A stretch of 64,000 nt of DNA. It comes from Rhodothalassium salexigens DSM 2132. Lineage in GTDB: Bacteria > Pseudomonadota > Alphaproteobacteria > Sphingomonadales > Rhodothalassiaceae. Each line of letters begins with the position of its first letter. Positions within the stretch are counted from its first letter, which is position 1. This document shows positions 38,501-47,530 of the stretch, piece after piece. The notes beneath the pieces were generated by a model. The model was not told where the DNA came from. It did no database searches and saw only the letters and a list, made by a program, of their open reading frames with translations. The DNA is taken from contig NZ_SLXO01000002.1 in NCBI RefSeq assembly GCF_004341375.1, positions 425,661 to 489,660 on the forward strand, given 5' to 3'. The position numbers were made by a program, and so were the translations under genes.

Positions 38501-38718
38501 CCTTGCAGCACCTCTTCGATCGGCTGGACGATCTCGGACTCGATCTCGCGCGGGCTGGCCGCGCGCCAGCCGGCACTGACGGTCAGCGTCGGCCGCTCGA
38601 TATTGGGGAACAACTGCACCGGCAGCCGGGTCAGCGACAACAGCCCCAGCAGCATGGCGATCACCACGATCACCGCCACCGCGGCCGGATTCTTCAAGCC
38701 CTGGGTGGTCAGCCCCAT
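35533..38718 (-). CDS. RND efflux transporter permease (AcrB family)
   Basis: This 1061-residue inner-membrane pump has the two-fold RND layout: one N-terminal helix, large porter loops, central helices, and a repeat of this pattern. In TM4 the family VDDAIVV motif reads MDAAIVV (about residue 403), so the first proton-relay Asp is kept and the second is Ala, as in part of the family. A hydrophilic Ala/Arg/Glu-rich insert (around 500-530) joins the halves. AGGGGG precedes the ATG. Together with the adaptor it should export hydrophobic compounds. The substrate is unknown. Confidence 0.92.
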   Translation of the reverse strand: MGLTTQGLKNPAAVAVIVVIAMLLGLLSLTRLPVQLFPNIERPTLTVSAGWRAASPREIESEIVQPIEEVLQGLPGLIEMSSSANSGRGSVRLEFALATDMDQAFTEVTSRLQQVNNLPADADRPRVRQGGGREGDNESLIQLFVQRLPGSTLSLAELTQLIEDQVAPAFEAVAGVASVSVRSATGSEALRVVFDPYRLAQLGLSVSEVAQRVGRSNDVSGGQVEVGRRSFALRFEGRYSPDELSELILDWRGDTPIRLGDVAEVSVGPIYSRSVVFQDGNRAISLDLAKETGANVLGAISAVTEIMDRLNATVLADAGARMQKSFDPSVFINRAVALVTNNLLVGMGLAVVALWWFLRRARATLLIATTIPICIMTTFLVLDLFGRSVNIISLAGLAFATGMVMDAAIVVLENIVRLREQGRDAFEAADTGARQVWGALLASTATTVAIFLPIIFLKDVEGQLFADLALTIAIAVSISLVVAVTVLPAAARLFLRIDPRGQGADRAAGRAVERGREPGPGAEAEREPSAWWDRLAHGLMALTATRRRRIAWVAVLLVGPLSLSYLLWPQTNYLPPVKRDAVDAFISFPSGYNAETIEREFADVVIERLEPYVSGAREPALQDYFLVSGSWGSFMGVRPRDQGDVDAVVALLRSEVLAGFPDVVTYPQQGNLFGGFGGAGSISLYLQSADFPALSDAVVAGADVVREVLPGARVRPTPDPQTVAPEIRLTPDDRRIAEVGLTRDGVAQTMRAMGDGIWLGEYFDGDKRMDIILRAAAWSRPEFLEDVPIATPNAGVLPLGDLVSIRRDVGPSRIQRVDGRRTITLTVVPPPGVSLEAAVRTLREQAEPRLRALLPADASLAYGGDADSLDKAVATLGGNFGIAVVLLFLIMAALFKSVKDAALVIVSLPMATVGGVVALWLLNRVTFAPLDLLGMIGFIILLGLVVNNAILLVVETRRSEDEGLDRRAAVHQALRLRLRPIFMSTLTSIAGMLPLVLIPGAGSRIYQGMATVIVGGMSVSTLFTLILLPSLLQLGRSRRRVAPDGSSDRPGDPAAAGLAAP

Positions 38719-39023
38719 CCGTCAGCCCCCTGTCCACGGGCTCAACCGGCCCCACCCCCCTGGCGGCCCGGCGTCCCGGCTCCCCACTGTGCCGGCACCT
38801 TAAAGCCCATGAAAGCCCAAAAAGGCACGCACAGGGCGATCAGGGACGCCGGCATTCCCGGTCATGCCGAGCGCCCCGGTCGAGGAAAATAGAATTGCGA
38901 CGGATGGTGGCTGAGCCGCGACGACCGGTCGGGCGCGAGACCCTGGGCGCTGCTTGCGTTGCGGACGGCGACGGGGTCGCGTCGCTGCGCGCGCCCATGA
39001 CGCCGGCGCGCGCGCCCAAGGGG
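38719..39023. other. Intergenic region upstream of the RND pump
   Basis: These 305 bp hold the presumed promoter of the pump operon. The only feature I see is a pair of AAAGCCCA words at 38802-38809 and 38813-38820. No ORF or RNA gene is supported. Confidence 0.4.
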
Positions 39024-39560
39024 TCAGCGGTCTTGGCGCGCCGGATCGTCGAGGCGGTCCACCGGGTGGAACACGCCCAACCGGCACGACGCCACCCGTT
39101 GCAGGCCGCCGCCGATGGGTTGCAGCACGTCGATGATGTCCAGGTCGGTCAGCCGGGTCTGCCGGGTGTCGTAGGCGAAGCTGCGATAGACGCCGAGCCC
39201 GGGACACGGGTCGTCGAGCCGGTTGAGATAGCGGTCGCGGCCGACGGTCTCGAACAGGATATGGCGGTCGTCGAGCACCCGGGTGCGGCGGATCTGGGCC
39301 AGCGGCAGGTCGTCCACCGGCGTGCCGGTGACCCGCCAGCGGCCCAGCAAAACCGTCCCCGGCGCCACGGTGGCCGGCCCGGCGGCGGCCGGGGCCTCGA
39401 CCGGCGCCGCAGACGTCGGCGGCCCGGCCGGTTCGGGCTGCTCAGACGCCGGCGCCTCGGCCGTCTCGCCCGCGACCGGCTCGGTTTGCTGTGCCCCGGC
39501 CGGCGGCCCGGCGAGCGCCAGGACGGCCACAAGAAGCAGGGTTGCGATGATCTGTCTCAT
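39024..39560 (-). CDS. Exported protein of unknown function (DUF6491-like)
   Basis: This 178-residue protein has a signal peptide ending PAGAQ (about residues 1-23). A long Pro/Ala/Glu-rich linker follows (about 24-65), then a compact domain with VLDDRHILFET, RYLNRLDDPCPGL and VASCRLGVF. Two Cys may form a disulfide. The pattern of a RYL-x-C-x-GL core with a late Cys resembles DUF6491 exported proteins, but this is tentative. GGAG upstream supports the ATG. Confidence 0.6.
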   Translation of the reverse strand: MRQIIATLLLVAVLALAGPPAGAQQTEPVAGETAEAPASEQPEPAGPPTSAAPVEAPAAAGPATVAPGTVLLGRWRVTGTPVDDLPLAQIRRTRVLDDRHILFETVGRDRYLNRLDDPCPGLGVYRSFAYDTRQTRLTDLDIIDVLQPIGGGLQRVASCRLGVFHPVDRLDDPARQDR

Positions 39561-39602
39561 GGGCTCCAGGATGGCGCGAGCGGGCGGCGCTGACAAGCCC
39601 GC

Positions 39603-41144
39603 TTAGTCGGGTGCCGGGGTCGCCCTGACCCGGTCGAGGGCGGCCTGCGTCGACCGGTCGAGCGGCTGGTCGCTGTCGAGCCGGTGCCAGCCACACGGGC
39701 CTTCGAGCCGTTGCAGCGCCAGCACCGCCGTGTCGGCATCGGACACGTCGTGGGTGCGGGCGTCGAGCCGGCGGCCCAGGGTGTCGGTGCCGGCTTCGAG
39801 CATCAGGCCGGTGAACGCCACGCCCAAACGCCCGGCCGCCTCGGCCAGCCGGTCGCGCCCCTCGGCCTTGAGGAAGGTCGCATCGGCGATCACCGTCGCC
39901 CCGGCGGCCAGCGCCGACTGGGCGTCGTGGATCAGCCGGTCATAGACCCGGGCGCTGACCGGCGCGGCATAGGCCTCGTCGGGCAGCCGGTCCTCGGGCG
40001 TGATGCCATAGAGCCGCTTGCGGATCTCGTCGCTCTTGATCACCACCGCGCCGGCCGCCCCGCCCAGATGCGGCGCGAGGCTGGCGGCCAGCGTCGACTT
40101 GCCGGTGCCCGAGCGACCGCCCACCGCCACCAGACGCGGCGCCGGGCGCTGGGCCACCAGGTCGAGCGCCAGGTCGAGGAAACGGCCGGCGCGGGGGCTG
40201 CGGTCGGGGCTGTCGGGCGCCATGGCGGTGACCATGGCCCGGATCGCCGCGCGCAGCGACAGATAGAGCGGCCAGACGCCAAGCCCCGCATAGTCGCGCC
40301 GCGCGGTCATGTAGCGCGCGGTCATGGCTGCGGCCAGGTCGCGCCGGCCGACGCGGATCAGGTCCATCACCGCGAACGCCAGGTCGTAGAGCGCGTCGAT
40401 GTCGCTGAACGCGTCGTTGAACACCACCGCGTCGAACGGCATCGCCCGGCCGTCATAGAGGCACATATTGGCCAGGTGCAGATCGCCATGGGCGCGCACC
40501 ACATGGCCGGCGGCACGGCGATAGTCGGCCACCGGCCGCGCCGCCGCCACCGCCTCGCCCAGCGCCGACAGATAGCGCTCGACCTTCTGGCCGTCCAACG
40601 CCGGCGCCGCCTCGCCGCGCAGATTGCGGGTCAATTCGGCCAACAGCCCGTCCAACTCGGCTGCACCGAAGGCGTGGAAGCGCACCGGGGCGGCGCCATG
40701 GGCAGCGGCCGCCAAGTCGGCGATCTGGTCGAGCATCCAGCGCTCAAGCCCGCCGGCCTCGGCCAGCCGGTCGAAGCGGGTCGCCTCGTCGAAGCGCGCC
40801 ATCTCGACCACATGGTCGACCGCCGCGCCGTCGCCGTCCCACGCCAGGCCGCCGCCCGGCGCCTCGGTCAGCGCGCGCACGCCGCGATAGAGCGGCCCGG
40901 CCATGGCGCGATTGACCTTGATCTCGGCGGCGCAGGCGGCCTGGCGCGCGGCGCGGGCGGAGAAATCGACGATCATCGGATAGCGCACCGCGCGCATCAG
41001 CTTGTAGGCGCGGTCGGGCGTCAGGAAGATGTGCGACATGTGGGTGTCGATGCGCTCGACCCGGGCGTGGGCGCCGTCGAGGCCGTGGGTCGCCGGATCG
41101 CTCAGAAAGGCGATGGCGCGCGACTGGTCGTCGGTCTGGGTCAT
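39603..41144 (-). CDS. Aminoglycoside-phosphotransferase-like domain fused to a P-loop kinase
   Basis: This 513-residue two-domain protein has a kinase-like fold in the N-terminal part: the APH catalytic loop HGDLHLANM near residue 220 and FNDAFSDIDALYDLAF downstream. The C-terminal part is a zeta-toxin/gluconate-kinase-type P-loop domain: GGRSGTGKST near 340 and VIADATFL. This bifunctional arrangement recurs in proteobacteria as a protein of unknown substrate. It is unlikely to be a resistance gene. GGAGG precedes the ATG. It lies between a ThDP enzyme and a small exported protein, all on the minus strand. Confidence 0.85.
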   Translation of the reverse strand: MTQTDDQSRAIAFLSDPATHGLDGAHARVERIDTHMSHIFLTPDRAYKLMRAVRYPMIVDFSARAARQAACAAEIKVNRAMAGPLYRGVRALTEAPGGGLAWDGDGAAVDHVVEMARFDEATRFDRLAEAGGLERWMLDQIADLAAAAHGAAPVRFHAFGAAELDGLLAELTRNLRGEAAPALDGQKVERYLSALGEAVAAARPVADYRRAAGHVVRAHGDLHLANMCLYDGRAMPFDAVVFNDAFSDIDALYDLAFAVMDLIRVGRRDLAAAMTARYMTARRDYAGLGVWPLYLSLRAAIRAMVTAMAPDSPDRSPRAGRFLDLALDLVAQRPAPRLVAVGGRSGTGKSTLAASLAPHLGGAAGAVVIKSDEIRKRLYGITPEDRLPDEAYAAPVSARVYDRLIHDAQSALAAGATVIADATFLKAEGRDRLAEAAGRLGVAFTGLMLEAGTDTLGRRLDARTHDVSDADTAVLALQRLEGPCGWHRLDSDQPLDRSTQAALDRVRATPAPD

Positions 41145-41206
41145 GAGCCTCCGTCTTTCCCGGCGCACGAGCGGGCCGCGCGCCGTCTGGTGCTCGGCCG
41201 ATCGGC

Positions 41207-42865
41207 TCAGAGCTTCTTCAAGGTGAAGGTGGGCCCGATGCAGCGCGGGTCCAACAGGATGTGCAGAAGCGCCGGGCGCTGCTCGCGCTCGGCGACGGCG
41301 AGCGCGGTGTCGAAGGCGGGGGCGAAGGCTGCGGTGCTGTCGACGCGTTCGGCATGGGCGCCGTGGGCGCGGGCCAGCATGACGAAATCGGGATTGTCGA
41401 TGCCGGTGGCGCTGACCCGGCCCGGATAGTGCTTTTCCTGGTGCATGCGGATGGTGCCGTACATGGCGTTGTCGAACACCAGGAACACCACCCCGGCCCG
41501 GTATTGCGCAGCGGTGGCCAGTTCCGACGCGCTCATCAGAAAGTCGCCGTCGCCGGCCGCACAGATCACCGGGCGCTGCGGCGCGGCCAGCTTGGCAGCG
41601 ACGGCGGCCGGCACGCCATAGCCCATGGCCCCCGAGGTCGGCGCCAACTGGCTGCGGAACCGGCGGTAGCGGTGGAAACGATGCACCCAGGCGGCGAAAT
41701 TGCCCGCGCCGTTGGTGACGATGGCGTCGGGCCCGGCGCGCTCGGCCATCGCCGCCCAGATCTCGGCCGGGTTGACCGCGCCGGGGGCGGCCACCGGCTG
41801 GCGCCAGGCATCGCGCGCGCGCACCGCCGCCCGCGCCTCGTCCGGCCACTGACGGTCGAGCGAGCACGCGGCCAGGGCGGCGGCGAAGGCGCCGGGGTTG
41901 GCGTGAACCCGCAGGTCGGCCTGATAGACCCGGCCCAGTTCCTCGGCACCGGCATGGACATGGATCAGCGCCTGCTCGGCCACCGGCGGCACCAGCCGGG
42001 TGTAGCCGCCGGTGGTCACCTCGCCGAGGCGCGGACCGATGGCCAGCACCAGGTCGGCGCGCGCCAGGCGCTCCACCAGATCGGGATTGGCGCCAAGCCC
42101 CAGATCGCCGGCATAGGCCGGGTGGTCGTTGTCGATCAGGTCCTGAAAGCGGAACGCCACGGCGGTGGGCAGGCTGTGGCGCTCGGCGAAGCCCGCATAG
42201 GCGGCCACCGCCTCGGCGGTCCAGCCGAACCCGCCAAGGATCGCCAGCGGGCGCCGGGCCTGGTTGAGCCGCGCCACCACCGCGTCCAGGTCAGCCGCCG
42301 CCGGGCGAGCCTGGATCGGCGCGTGCGGGCGCTGGGCGGGGCGGGCGGCGGCTTGGGTCAGCATGTCTTCGGGCAGCGCCAGGACCACCGGCCCCGGCCG
42401 GCCGGCGGTGGCGGTGGCGACGGCGCGGGCCACATATTCGCCCACCCGGTCGGCGCGGTCGACCTCGGCCACCCATTTGGCCAGCGGTGCAAACATCTGG
42501 CGATAGTCCACCTCCTGGAACGCCTCGCGGTCGCGCTGGTCGCTGGCCACCTGGCCCACGAACAGGATCATCGGCGTCGAATCCTGAAACGCCGTGTGCA
42601 CACCGATGGCGGCGTGGGTGGCGCCGGGCCCGCGGGTGACGAAACAGGCGGCCGGCGCGCCGGTGAACTTGCCCCACGCCTCGGCCATGTTGGCAGCGCC
42701 AGCCTCGTGGCGGCAGGTGACCAGGCGGAACCGGTCGCGCGCGTCATAAAGCGCGTCGAGCACCGCCAGATAGCTTTCGCCGGGCACGCAGAAGCCCTGC
42801 TCGACCCCGTGGGCGATCAGCGTTTCCACCAGGATCTCAGCGCCGGTGGGCATGGTCTCGGTCAT
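41207..42865 (-). CDS. Thiamine-diphosphate-dependent enzyme (acetolactate synthase-like large subunit)
   Basis: This 552-residue ThDP enzyme has three classical domains. The N-terminal domain has FCVPGES and the catalytic Glu in CRHEAGAANMAEA (E54). The middle Rossmann-like domain is followed by a C-terminal ThDP motif, AAGDGDFLM to VFDNAMYGT. It belongs to the ALS/benzoylformate decarboxylase/oxalyl-CoA decarboxylase superfamily. No ilvN-like small subunit adjoins it, so it is probably not the biosynthetic acetolactate synthase. The substrate is unknown. Confidence 0.87.
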   Translation of the reverse strand: MTETMPTGAEILVETLIAHGVEQGFCVPGESYLAVLDALYDARDRFRLVTCRHEAGAANMAEAWGKFTGAPAACFVTRGPGATHAAIGVHTAFQDSTPMILFVGQVASDQRDREAFQEVDYRQMFAPLAKWVAEVDRADRVGEYVARAVATATAGRPGPVVLALPEDMLTQAAARPAQRPHAPIQARPAAADLDAVVARLNQARRPLAILGGFGWTAEAVAAYAGFAERHSLPTAVAFRFQDLIDNDHPAYAGDLGLGANPDLVERLARADLVLAIGPRLGEVTTGGYTRLVPPVAEQALIHVHAGAEELGRVYQADLRVHANPGAFAAALAACSLDRQWPDEARAAVRARDAWRQPVAAPGAVNPAEIWAAMAERAGPDAIVTNGAGNFAAWVHRFHRYRRFRSQLAPTSGAMGYGVPAAVAAKLAAPQRPVICAAGDGDFLMSASELATAAQYRAGVVFLVFDNAMYGTIRMHQEKHYPGRVSATGIDNPDFVMLARAHGAHAERVDSTAAFAPAFDTALAVAEREQRPALLHILLDPRCIGPTFTLKKL

Positions 42866-43055
42866 GGGGGACGGTCCGTTGTTGGAAAGGGTGAGGGGGC
42901 GGGTCGGGTAAGCGCCGGGTCGGCGACCCTGGCCGCACAGGCGCCAAGGCCGCCGCCCTGCCCCGCCCCCGTCTCGCTCGGACGAGGCACCGGCGCGGGG
43001 GCGGGCGTGGCGCGGCCCCGCCGGCCCGTGTGACCGGCCGGCGGGATCGTGTGGC

Positions 43056-45125
43056 TTAGTCCGCGTCGGCGGCGTCGTCCGCTTGCGCGGCTTCGGCGGT
43101 CGGCACCGGCTCGAACGTGTAGTCCTGGCCCAGCGCATGGGTGGCGAACCAGTCGAGCTCCAGATTGCCCTTGAACAGCCGGTTCGACAACTTGCGCCAG
43201 CCATGGGGTTCGCCCGGCGCGGTGATCAGCCGGGTGGTCACGCCGTTGCGGCTGAGCGCGTAATAGAGCTCCACCGACTGCGCCATGGGCACGCGCACGT
43301 CGTTCTCGCCCACCAGGATCAGCGTCGGCGTGGTCACCTTGTGGATGTCGCTGAGCGGCGAATGCTCCCAATAGGTTTCAATCGGCGCGTCCTCGACCCA
43401 GGGCGTGTCGCCGAACCAGGGCGTGCGGTAGATGCGGATGTCGCTCTGACCGTACATGCTGATCCAGTTGACCGCGCCGGCCCCCGACGAGGCGGCGGCG
43501 AAGCGGTCGGTGTAGGTGATGATCTTGTTGGTCATGTGACCACCGGCCGACCAGCCCATCTTGACCAGCCGGTCGGGGTCGGCGATGCCGCGCGCGATCA
43601 GCGCGTCGACGCCGGCCATCACGTCCTTGTGCGCCTGGTTGAAATAGCTGCCGACCATGTCGCGCAGGAATTCGTCGCCATAGCCGGTGGAGCCGCGATA
43701 ATTGGGCCGCAGCACCGCATAGCCGTGGGCGGCGGCGACCGGCAGATATTCCCAGGCCGAGAAGCCGGCCACCTGGTCGGTGGACGCCGGGCCGCCATGG
43801 GTGTTGACGATCAACGGGGCGGGCAAGGCGTCGCGCCCGCCCAAGGGATAGGTCAAGATGCCCTCGACCTCGACGCCGTCCTCGCCGGTCCAGGTGATCA
43901 CCTCCTGGCGCGGCAGCTCGAACGTCCGGGCCAGATAGCCGTAATGGTCGGTGATCGGCGTCATGGAGCCGTCGGCGGCCAGCCGCCACAGGTCGCCGGC
44001 GTTGGTCGGCCCGTCGAGCGCGACCACATGGGTGTCGCTCGCGGCGTCATAATCCCAGCCCGACACGGTCTCGGCGCGGTCGGTCAACGGGGTCAGCCGC
44101 TCGCTCGCCAGGTCGACCCGGAACAGCGCGTCGCGCACGCCGGTGTTGGCGCGGAACACGATCGACCGGCCGTCGGCGGTCCAGCGCGCCGCGCGCACGT
44201 CATAGGGCATGTCTTCGAGCAACAGGCGCGGCGCGGCGCTGCCGTCGGCGGGCACCACGAACAGATTGTCGTTGTGGTAGCTTTCACCGGCCGCATTGGC
44301 ACCGGCGACGAACAGCACCGACGCACCGTCGGGCGACAGCCGCGCGCCGGTCTCGAACACCTGGTTGTCGCGGGTGATCTGCCGGGCGTCGCTGCCGTCG
44401 GCGGCCATGGTCCACAACTCGGCGGTCGGCAGGTCGTCGAGCAGCGAACTGGCGAACCGGTCGTGCAGGATGCGCCGCCCGTCGGCCGACACGTGCAGCG
44501 AGCGCACGGTGAACGCGCCCTCGGTCAGCCGGTAGGCTTCGCCGATGGCGCCGGCATCGGGCGCCACATCCAGCCACCAGACATGGCGAAACGGCTTTTC
44601 CTCGAACCGGTTGAGATGGTCGCCGCGTTTCTCGCGCGCCTCTTGTTCGGCGGTCGCCGGGTCGTCGGCCAGGAAATAGATGGTCGCGCCGTCGGGCGCC
44701 CACTCATAGGCCGCGATGGCGGTCTCATGGTCGCTGATCCGGCGCGCCTCGCCGCCGTCGCTGGGCAGCAGATAGAGTTGCTTATGCTCGTCGCCGTCGC
44801 GCTCGGCCAGGAAGGCGATGGCGCTGCCGTCGGGCGCCCATTCGGGGTCGGTCTGGCCCTCGACGCCGGCGGTCATGCGCCGCGCCGCGCCGGTCGCCAC
44901 ATCGGCCCGCCAGACATGCGGGATATGGCGGTCGCGGTCCCAATTGGGGTCGGTCAGGGTGTAGAGCACCTGGGTGCCGTCGGGGCTCAGATCGGGCCCG
45001 GACAGGCTCGGCATGGCGACCAGGTCGACCAGCGTCATCGGACGTTTGGACGCATCCTCGGCGGCGAGCGGCTCCATGGCGCAGCCCACAGCCAGGAAGG
45101 CGAGGCAAGCAGCGGCAAGGCGCAT
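43056..45125 (-). CDS. S9 family prolyl oligopeptidase / acylaminoacyl peptidase, lipoprotein
   Basis: This 689-residue serine peptidase has a signal with a lipobox (FLAVGC, Cys near residue 15), so it is probably membrane-anchored in the periplasm. An N-terminal WD40-like beta-propeller shows repeated PDG motifs. The C-terminal alpha/beta hydrolase has nucleophile Ser in GWSAGG (about 526), Asp in ENDVRVP (about 607) and His in EPHGW (about 641). GAAGGAG upstream fixes this ATG. It degrades peptides. Specificity is unknown. Confidence 0.9.
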   Translation of the reverse strand: MRLAAACLAFLAVGCAMEPLAAEDASKRPMTLVDLVAMPSLSGPDLSPDGTQVLYTLTDPNWDRDRHIPHVWRADVATGAARRMTAGVEGQTDPEWAPDGSAIAFLAERDGDEHKQLYLLPSDGGEARRISDHETAIAAYEWAPDGATIYFLADDPATAEQEAREKRGDHLNRFEEKPFRHVWWLDVAPDAGAIGEAYRLTEGAFTVRSLHVSADGRRILHDRFASSLLDDLPTAELWTMAADGSDARQITRDNQVFETGARLSPDGASVLFVAGANAAGESYHNDNLFVVPADGSAAPRLLLEDMPYDVRAARWTADGRSIVFRANTGVRDALFRVDLASERLTPLTDRAETVSGWDYDAASDTHVVALDGPTNAGDLWRLAADGSMTPITDHYGYLARTFELPRQEVITWTGEDGVEVEGILTYPLGGRDALPAPLIVNTHGGPASTDQVAGFSAWEYLPVAAAHGYAVLRPNYRGSTGYGDEFLRDMVGSYFNQAHKDVMAGVDALIARGIADPDRLVKMGWSAGGHMTNKIITYTDRFAAASSGAGAVNWISMYGQSDIRIYRTPWFGDTPWVEDAPIETYWEHSPLSDIHKVTTPTLILVGENDVRVPMAQSVELYYALSRNGVTTRLITAPGEPHGWRKLSNRLFKGNLELDWFATHALGQDYTFEPVPTAEAAQADDAADAD

Positions 45126-45226
45126 GCGGAACTCCTTCGCTAGAGACAAACGCCGCCGCCGGGCGGGCGGCTTGCCAGCCGGCCCAACCCCTCAGGGCGA
45201 CGTCGGGAAAGGCCGCCGCCCCGCCG

Positions 45227-46114
45227 TCAGGGCCATTTGGCCATCGGGGGCAGCGACATCAGGATGGCCTCGATATTGCCGCCGGTCTTCAGCCCGAACA
45301 AGGTCCCGCGGTCGTGCACCAGGTTGAATTCGGCATAGCGACCACGGTGATAGAGCAATTCGTCGCGCTCCGCCTCGGTCCACGGGCGGTCCATGCGCCG
45401 GCGCACCAGGGCGGGATAAATGTCGCGAAAGGCGCGGCCCACATCCTGGGTGAAGGCGAAATCGGCCTGCCAGTCGCCGCTGTCCAGATAGTCGTAGAAG
45501 ATGCCGCCGACGCCGCGCGGCTCGCCGCGATGCTTGTTGAAGAAGTACTCGTCCGCCCACGCCTTGAAGCGAGGATAATAGTCGGCGTCGTGGGCGTCGC
45601 AGGCGGCCTTGAAGGCGGCATGAAAATCGGCGGTATCCTGGTCGATCGGCAAGGCAGGGTTCAAGTCGCCGCCGCCGCCGAACCAGGTCCGCGTGGTCGC
45701 CAGCATGCGCGTGTTCATGTGCGCCGCCGGGGCGTGCGGATTGTGCAGATGGGCGACCAGCGAGATGCCCGAGGCCCAGAACCGCGGGTCGTCCTCGGCG
45801 CCGGGGATCTGGCCGCGAAAGTCGGGCGAAAACTCGCCGAACACGGTGGAGACATTGACCCCCACCTTCTCGAACACCCGGCCCTTCATCACCGACATTT
45901 CGCCGCCGCCGCCGGGGCTGCCATCGTCGGTGGTGCGGTCCCAGGGCTTGCGCTCGAACCGGCCGGCGGGCCGGTCGGCGGCCATGGGGCCGTCATAGGC
46001 GTCCTCGATCGCCTCGAACGCCGCGCAGATATCGTCGCGCAACTGGCGAAACCAGTGGCGCGCCGCCTGTTTGCGCGCGTCCAAGCCGACCGGGCTGGGG
46101 GAGATGCTGTCCAT
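45227..46114 (-). CDS. hemF: Oxygen-dependent coproporphyrinogen III oxidase
   Basis: This 295-residue enzyme converts coproporphyrinogen III to protoporphyrinogen IX using O2. Recognisable segments are [54 protein letters not shown] and [19 protein letters not shown]. The length is usual. It lies 89 nt after trmL on the same strand. Heme supply suits the cytochrome bc1 genes next door. No Fnr site was found upstream. Confidence 0.97.
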   Translation of the reverse strand: MDSISPSPVGLDARKQAARHWFRQLRDDICAAFEAIEDAYDGPMAADRPAGRFERKPWDRTTDDGSPGGGGEMSVMKGRVFEKVGVNVSTVFGEFSPDFRGQIPGAEDDPRFWASGISLVAHLHNPHAPAAHMNTRMLATTRTWFGGGGDLNPALPIDQDTADFHAAFKAACDAHDADYYPRFKAWADEYFFNKHRGEPRGVGGIFYDYLDSGDWQADFAFTQDVGRAFRDIYPALVRRRMDRPWTEAERDELLYHRGRYAEFNLVHDRGTLFGLKTGGNIEAILMSLPPMAKWP

Positions 46115-46203
46115 CGCGGGCCTCCTGAGACTGTGCCGGCGGCGGGCCAGCGCCGCCCCCCTTGCCTGGGACCGGCCGGCCCGACCGCGCTCCAGCCAAT
46201 ACT

Positions 46204-46689
46204 TTACCCTTCAATCAAAGGAAAGCCACTCGTCTGACGCAAGGCCTCGCCAAGCACCATGGCGCCGGCCACCGCCACGTTGAGCGAGCGCATGCCGGGC
46301 CGGAGCGGAATCCGCAGCCGCGCGTCGACGGCCTCGTGCACCGTCGCCGGCACCCCGGCCGACTCGCGCCCCAGCAAGACAATGTCGCCGGGCGCGAACG
46401 CGAAATCCACATGCGCCACGCCCCCCCGGGCGCTCAGCAACACCAGCCGCCGCCCGCCCGCGCGCACCCAACCGGCGAACGCGTCCCAATCGTCATGCTC
46501 GATGACTGAAACGTGATCGAGATAGTCCATGCCCGAACGCCGCAAGGCTTTGCCGGAAAATGCGAACCCGCACGGGTGGATGATGTGGACGGGCACGCCG
46601 AAGCAGGCGCCGGTGCGCAAGGTCGTGCCCACATTCTGGGCGATATCAGGCTGATACAAGGCCAAACCCAAGCGCAGTTTAGCAGTCAT
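46204..46689 (-). CDS. trmL: tRNA (cytidine/uridine(34)-2'-O)-methyltransferase TrmL
   Basis: This 161-residue SPOUT methyltransferase modifies the wobble ribose of tRNA-Leu isoacceptors. The conserved motifs are [29 protein letters not shown] and [20 protein letters not shown], which form the knotted SAM site. The length matches single-domain TrmL. The ATG at 46689 gives the family start ([11 protein letters not shown]). It is divergent from petABC. Confidence 0.93.
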   Translation of the reverse strand: MTAKLRLGLALYQPDIAQNVGTTLRTGACFGVPVHIIHPCGFAFSGKALRRSGMDYLDHVSVIEHDDWDAFAGWVRAGGRRLVLLSARGGVAHVDFAFAPGDIVLLGRESAGVPATVHEAVDARLRIPLRPGMRSLNVAVAGAMVLGEALRQTSGFPLIEG

Positions 46690-46874
46690 CGAGCCCCCGG
46701 GTCGACCCGATCGATCGCCATCCTTTTCGTGCAACCCAGTCTCATAAACTCTCCGTAAACGGTCGATGCGCGACGATTTATGACAGCGCTGTGATCGGGA
46801 CGGCCATTGCAAAGGCGGTGAGCACACGGTATCACCCTAGCCGCGCAGGAGCCGACAGGTCATCCCAAGACCCG

Positions 46875-46939
46875 TTGACTGTGGCCGAGGGCCACACTCG
46901 AAGCGAGGACGCCTCCTCACCAAATAGAGGGTGACGAGG
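46875..46939 (+). promoter_or_regulatory. Promoter region of petABC with two dyads
   Basis: A TTGACT -35-like box (46875-46880) is followed directly by a perfect dyad, GTGGCC-GAG-GGCCAC (46881-46895), lying where RNA polymerase would bind. A second inverted repeat, CCTCCTCACC (46912-46921) with GGTGACGAGG (46930-46939, one mismatch), would form a hairpin in the 5' UTR about 45 nt before petA. The first may be an operator and the second an mRNA stabiliser. Both roles are inferred. Confidence 0.45.
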
Positions 46940-46982
46940 GCGTAAACTGCGTCAATCAAGGCAATAGCAGGTGAGAGGCATT

Positions 46983-47516
46983 ATGAGTAGCGAAGAACTC
47001 ACAGTGGACAATGCCGAAGGCGTCAACCGCCGCGACTTTTTGTACGTAGCCACCGCTGGCTGGGCCGCTGTCGGCACGGCCTTCGCGGTCTGGCCGTTCA
47101 TCGCGCAGATGGCGCCGTCGGCGGATGTCAAGGCAATGGCAACGGTTGAGGTCGACCTGAGCCGGATCCCTGAAGGCAGCGAAATCAAGGTGATGTGGCA
47201 GGGCAAGCCGCTGTTCATCCGCCACCGGACCGCCGAGGAAATCGAGCAGGCCCGGTCGGTCGATTTGTCCGAGCTGCCCGACCCCGAACCCGATTCCGAC
47301 CGCGCCATCAAGCCGGAATACCTGGTCATGATCGGCGTTTGCACGCACCTGGGCTGCATTCCCAACGCCGAGTCCGGCGACTATGGCGGGTGGTTCTGCC
47401 CGTGCCACGGCTCCCACTACGACATTGCGGGACGCATCCGGAAGGGCCCGGCACCGCGTAATCTGGATCTTCCGCCGTACAAATACACCGACGACACCAC
47501 GATTATCGTCGGCTAA
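46983..47516 (+). CDS. petA: Ubiquinol-cytochrome c reductase Rieske iron-sulfur subunit
   Basis: This 177-residue Rieske protein of the cytochrome bc1 complex has a twin-arginine segment (NRRDFL, 15-20) and an anchor helix (about 24-43). The 2Fe-2S ligands lie in CTHLGC (C120, H122, C125) and CPCHGS (C139, C141, H142). It takes electrons from ubiquinol at the Qo site and passes them to cytochrome c1. GAGG precedes the ATG. It is the first gene of petABC. Confidence 0.97.
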   Translation: MSSEELTVDNAEGVNRRDFLYVATAGWAAVGTAFAVWPFIAQMAPSADVKAMATVEVDLSRIPEGSEIKVMWQGKPLFIRHRTAEEIEQARSVDLSELPDPEPDSDRAIKPEYLVMIGVCTHLGCIPNAESGDYGGWFCPCHGSHYDIAGRIRKGPAPRNLDLPPYKYTDDTTIIVG

Positions 47517-47530
47517 GAGAGTTAGGACAA

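Noticed and set aside
36658..38892. 744-codon plus-strand frame opposite the RND pump
   Set aside because: Compositional artefact, rich in His, Arg and Gln. The minus strand has a complete RND transporter.
43083..45143. 686-codon plus-strand frame opposite the S9 peptidase
   Set aside because: Shadow frame. The minus strand carries the Ser/Asp/His triad and a lipobox.
46690..46982. Fnr box before petABC or hemF
   Set aside because: I looked for TTGAT-N4-ATCAA and near variants upstream of petA and hemF and found none with both half-sites.
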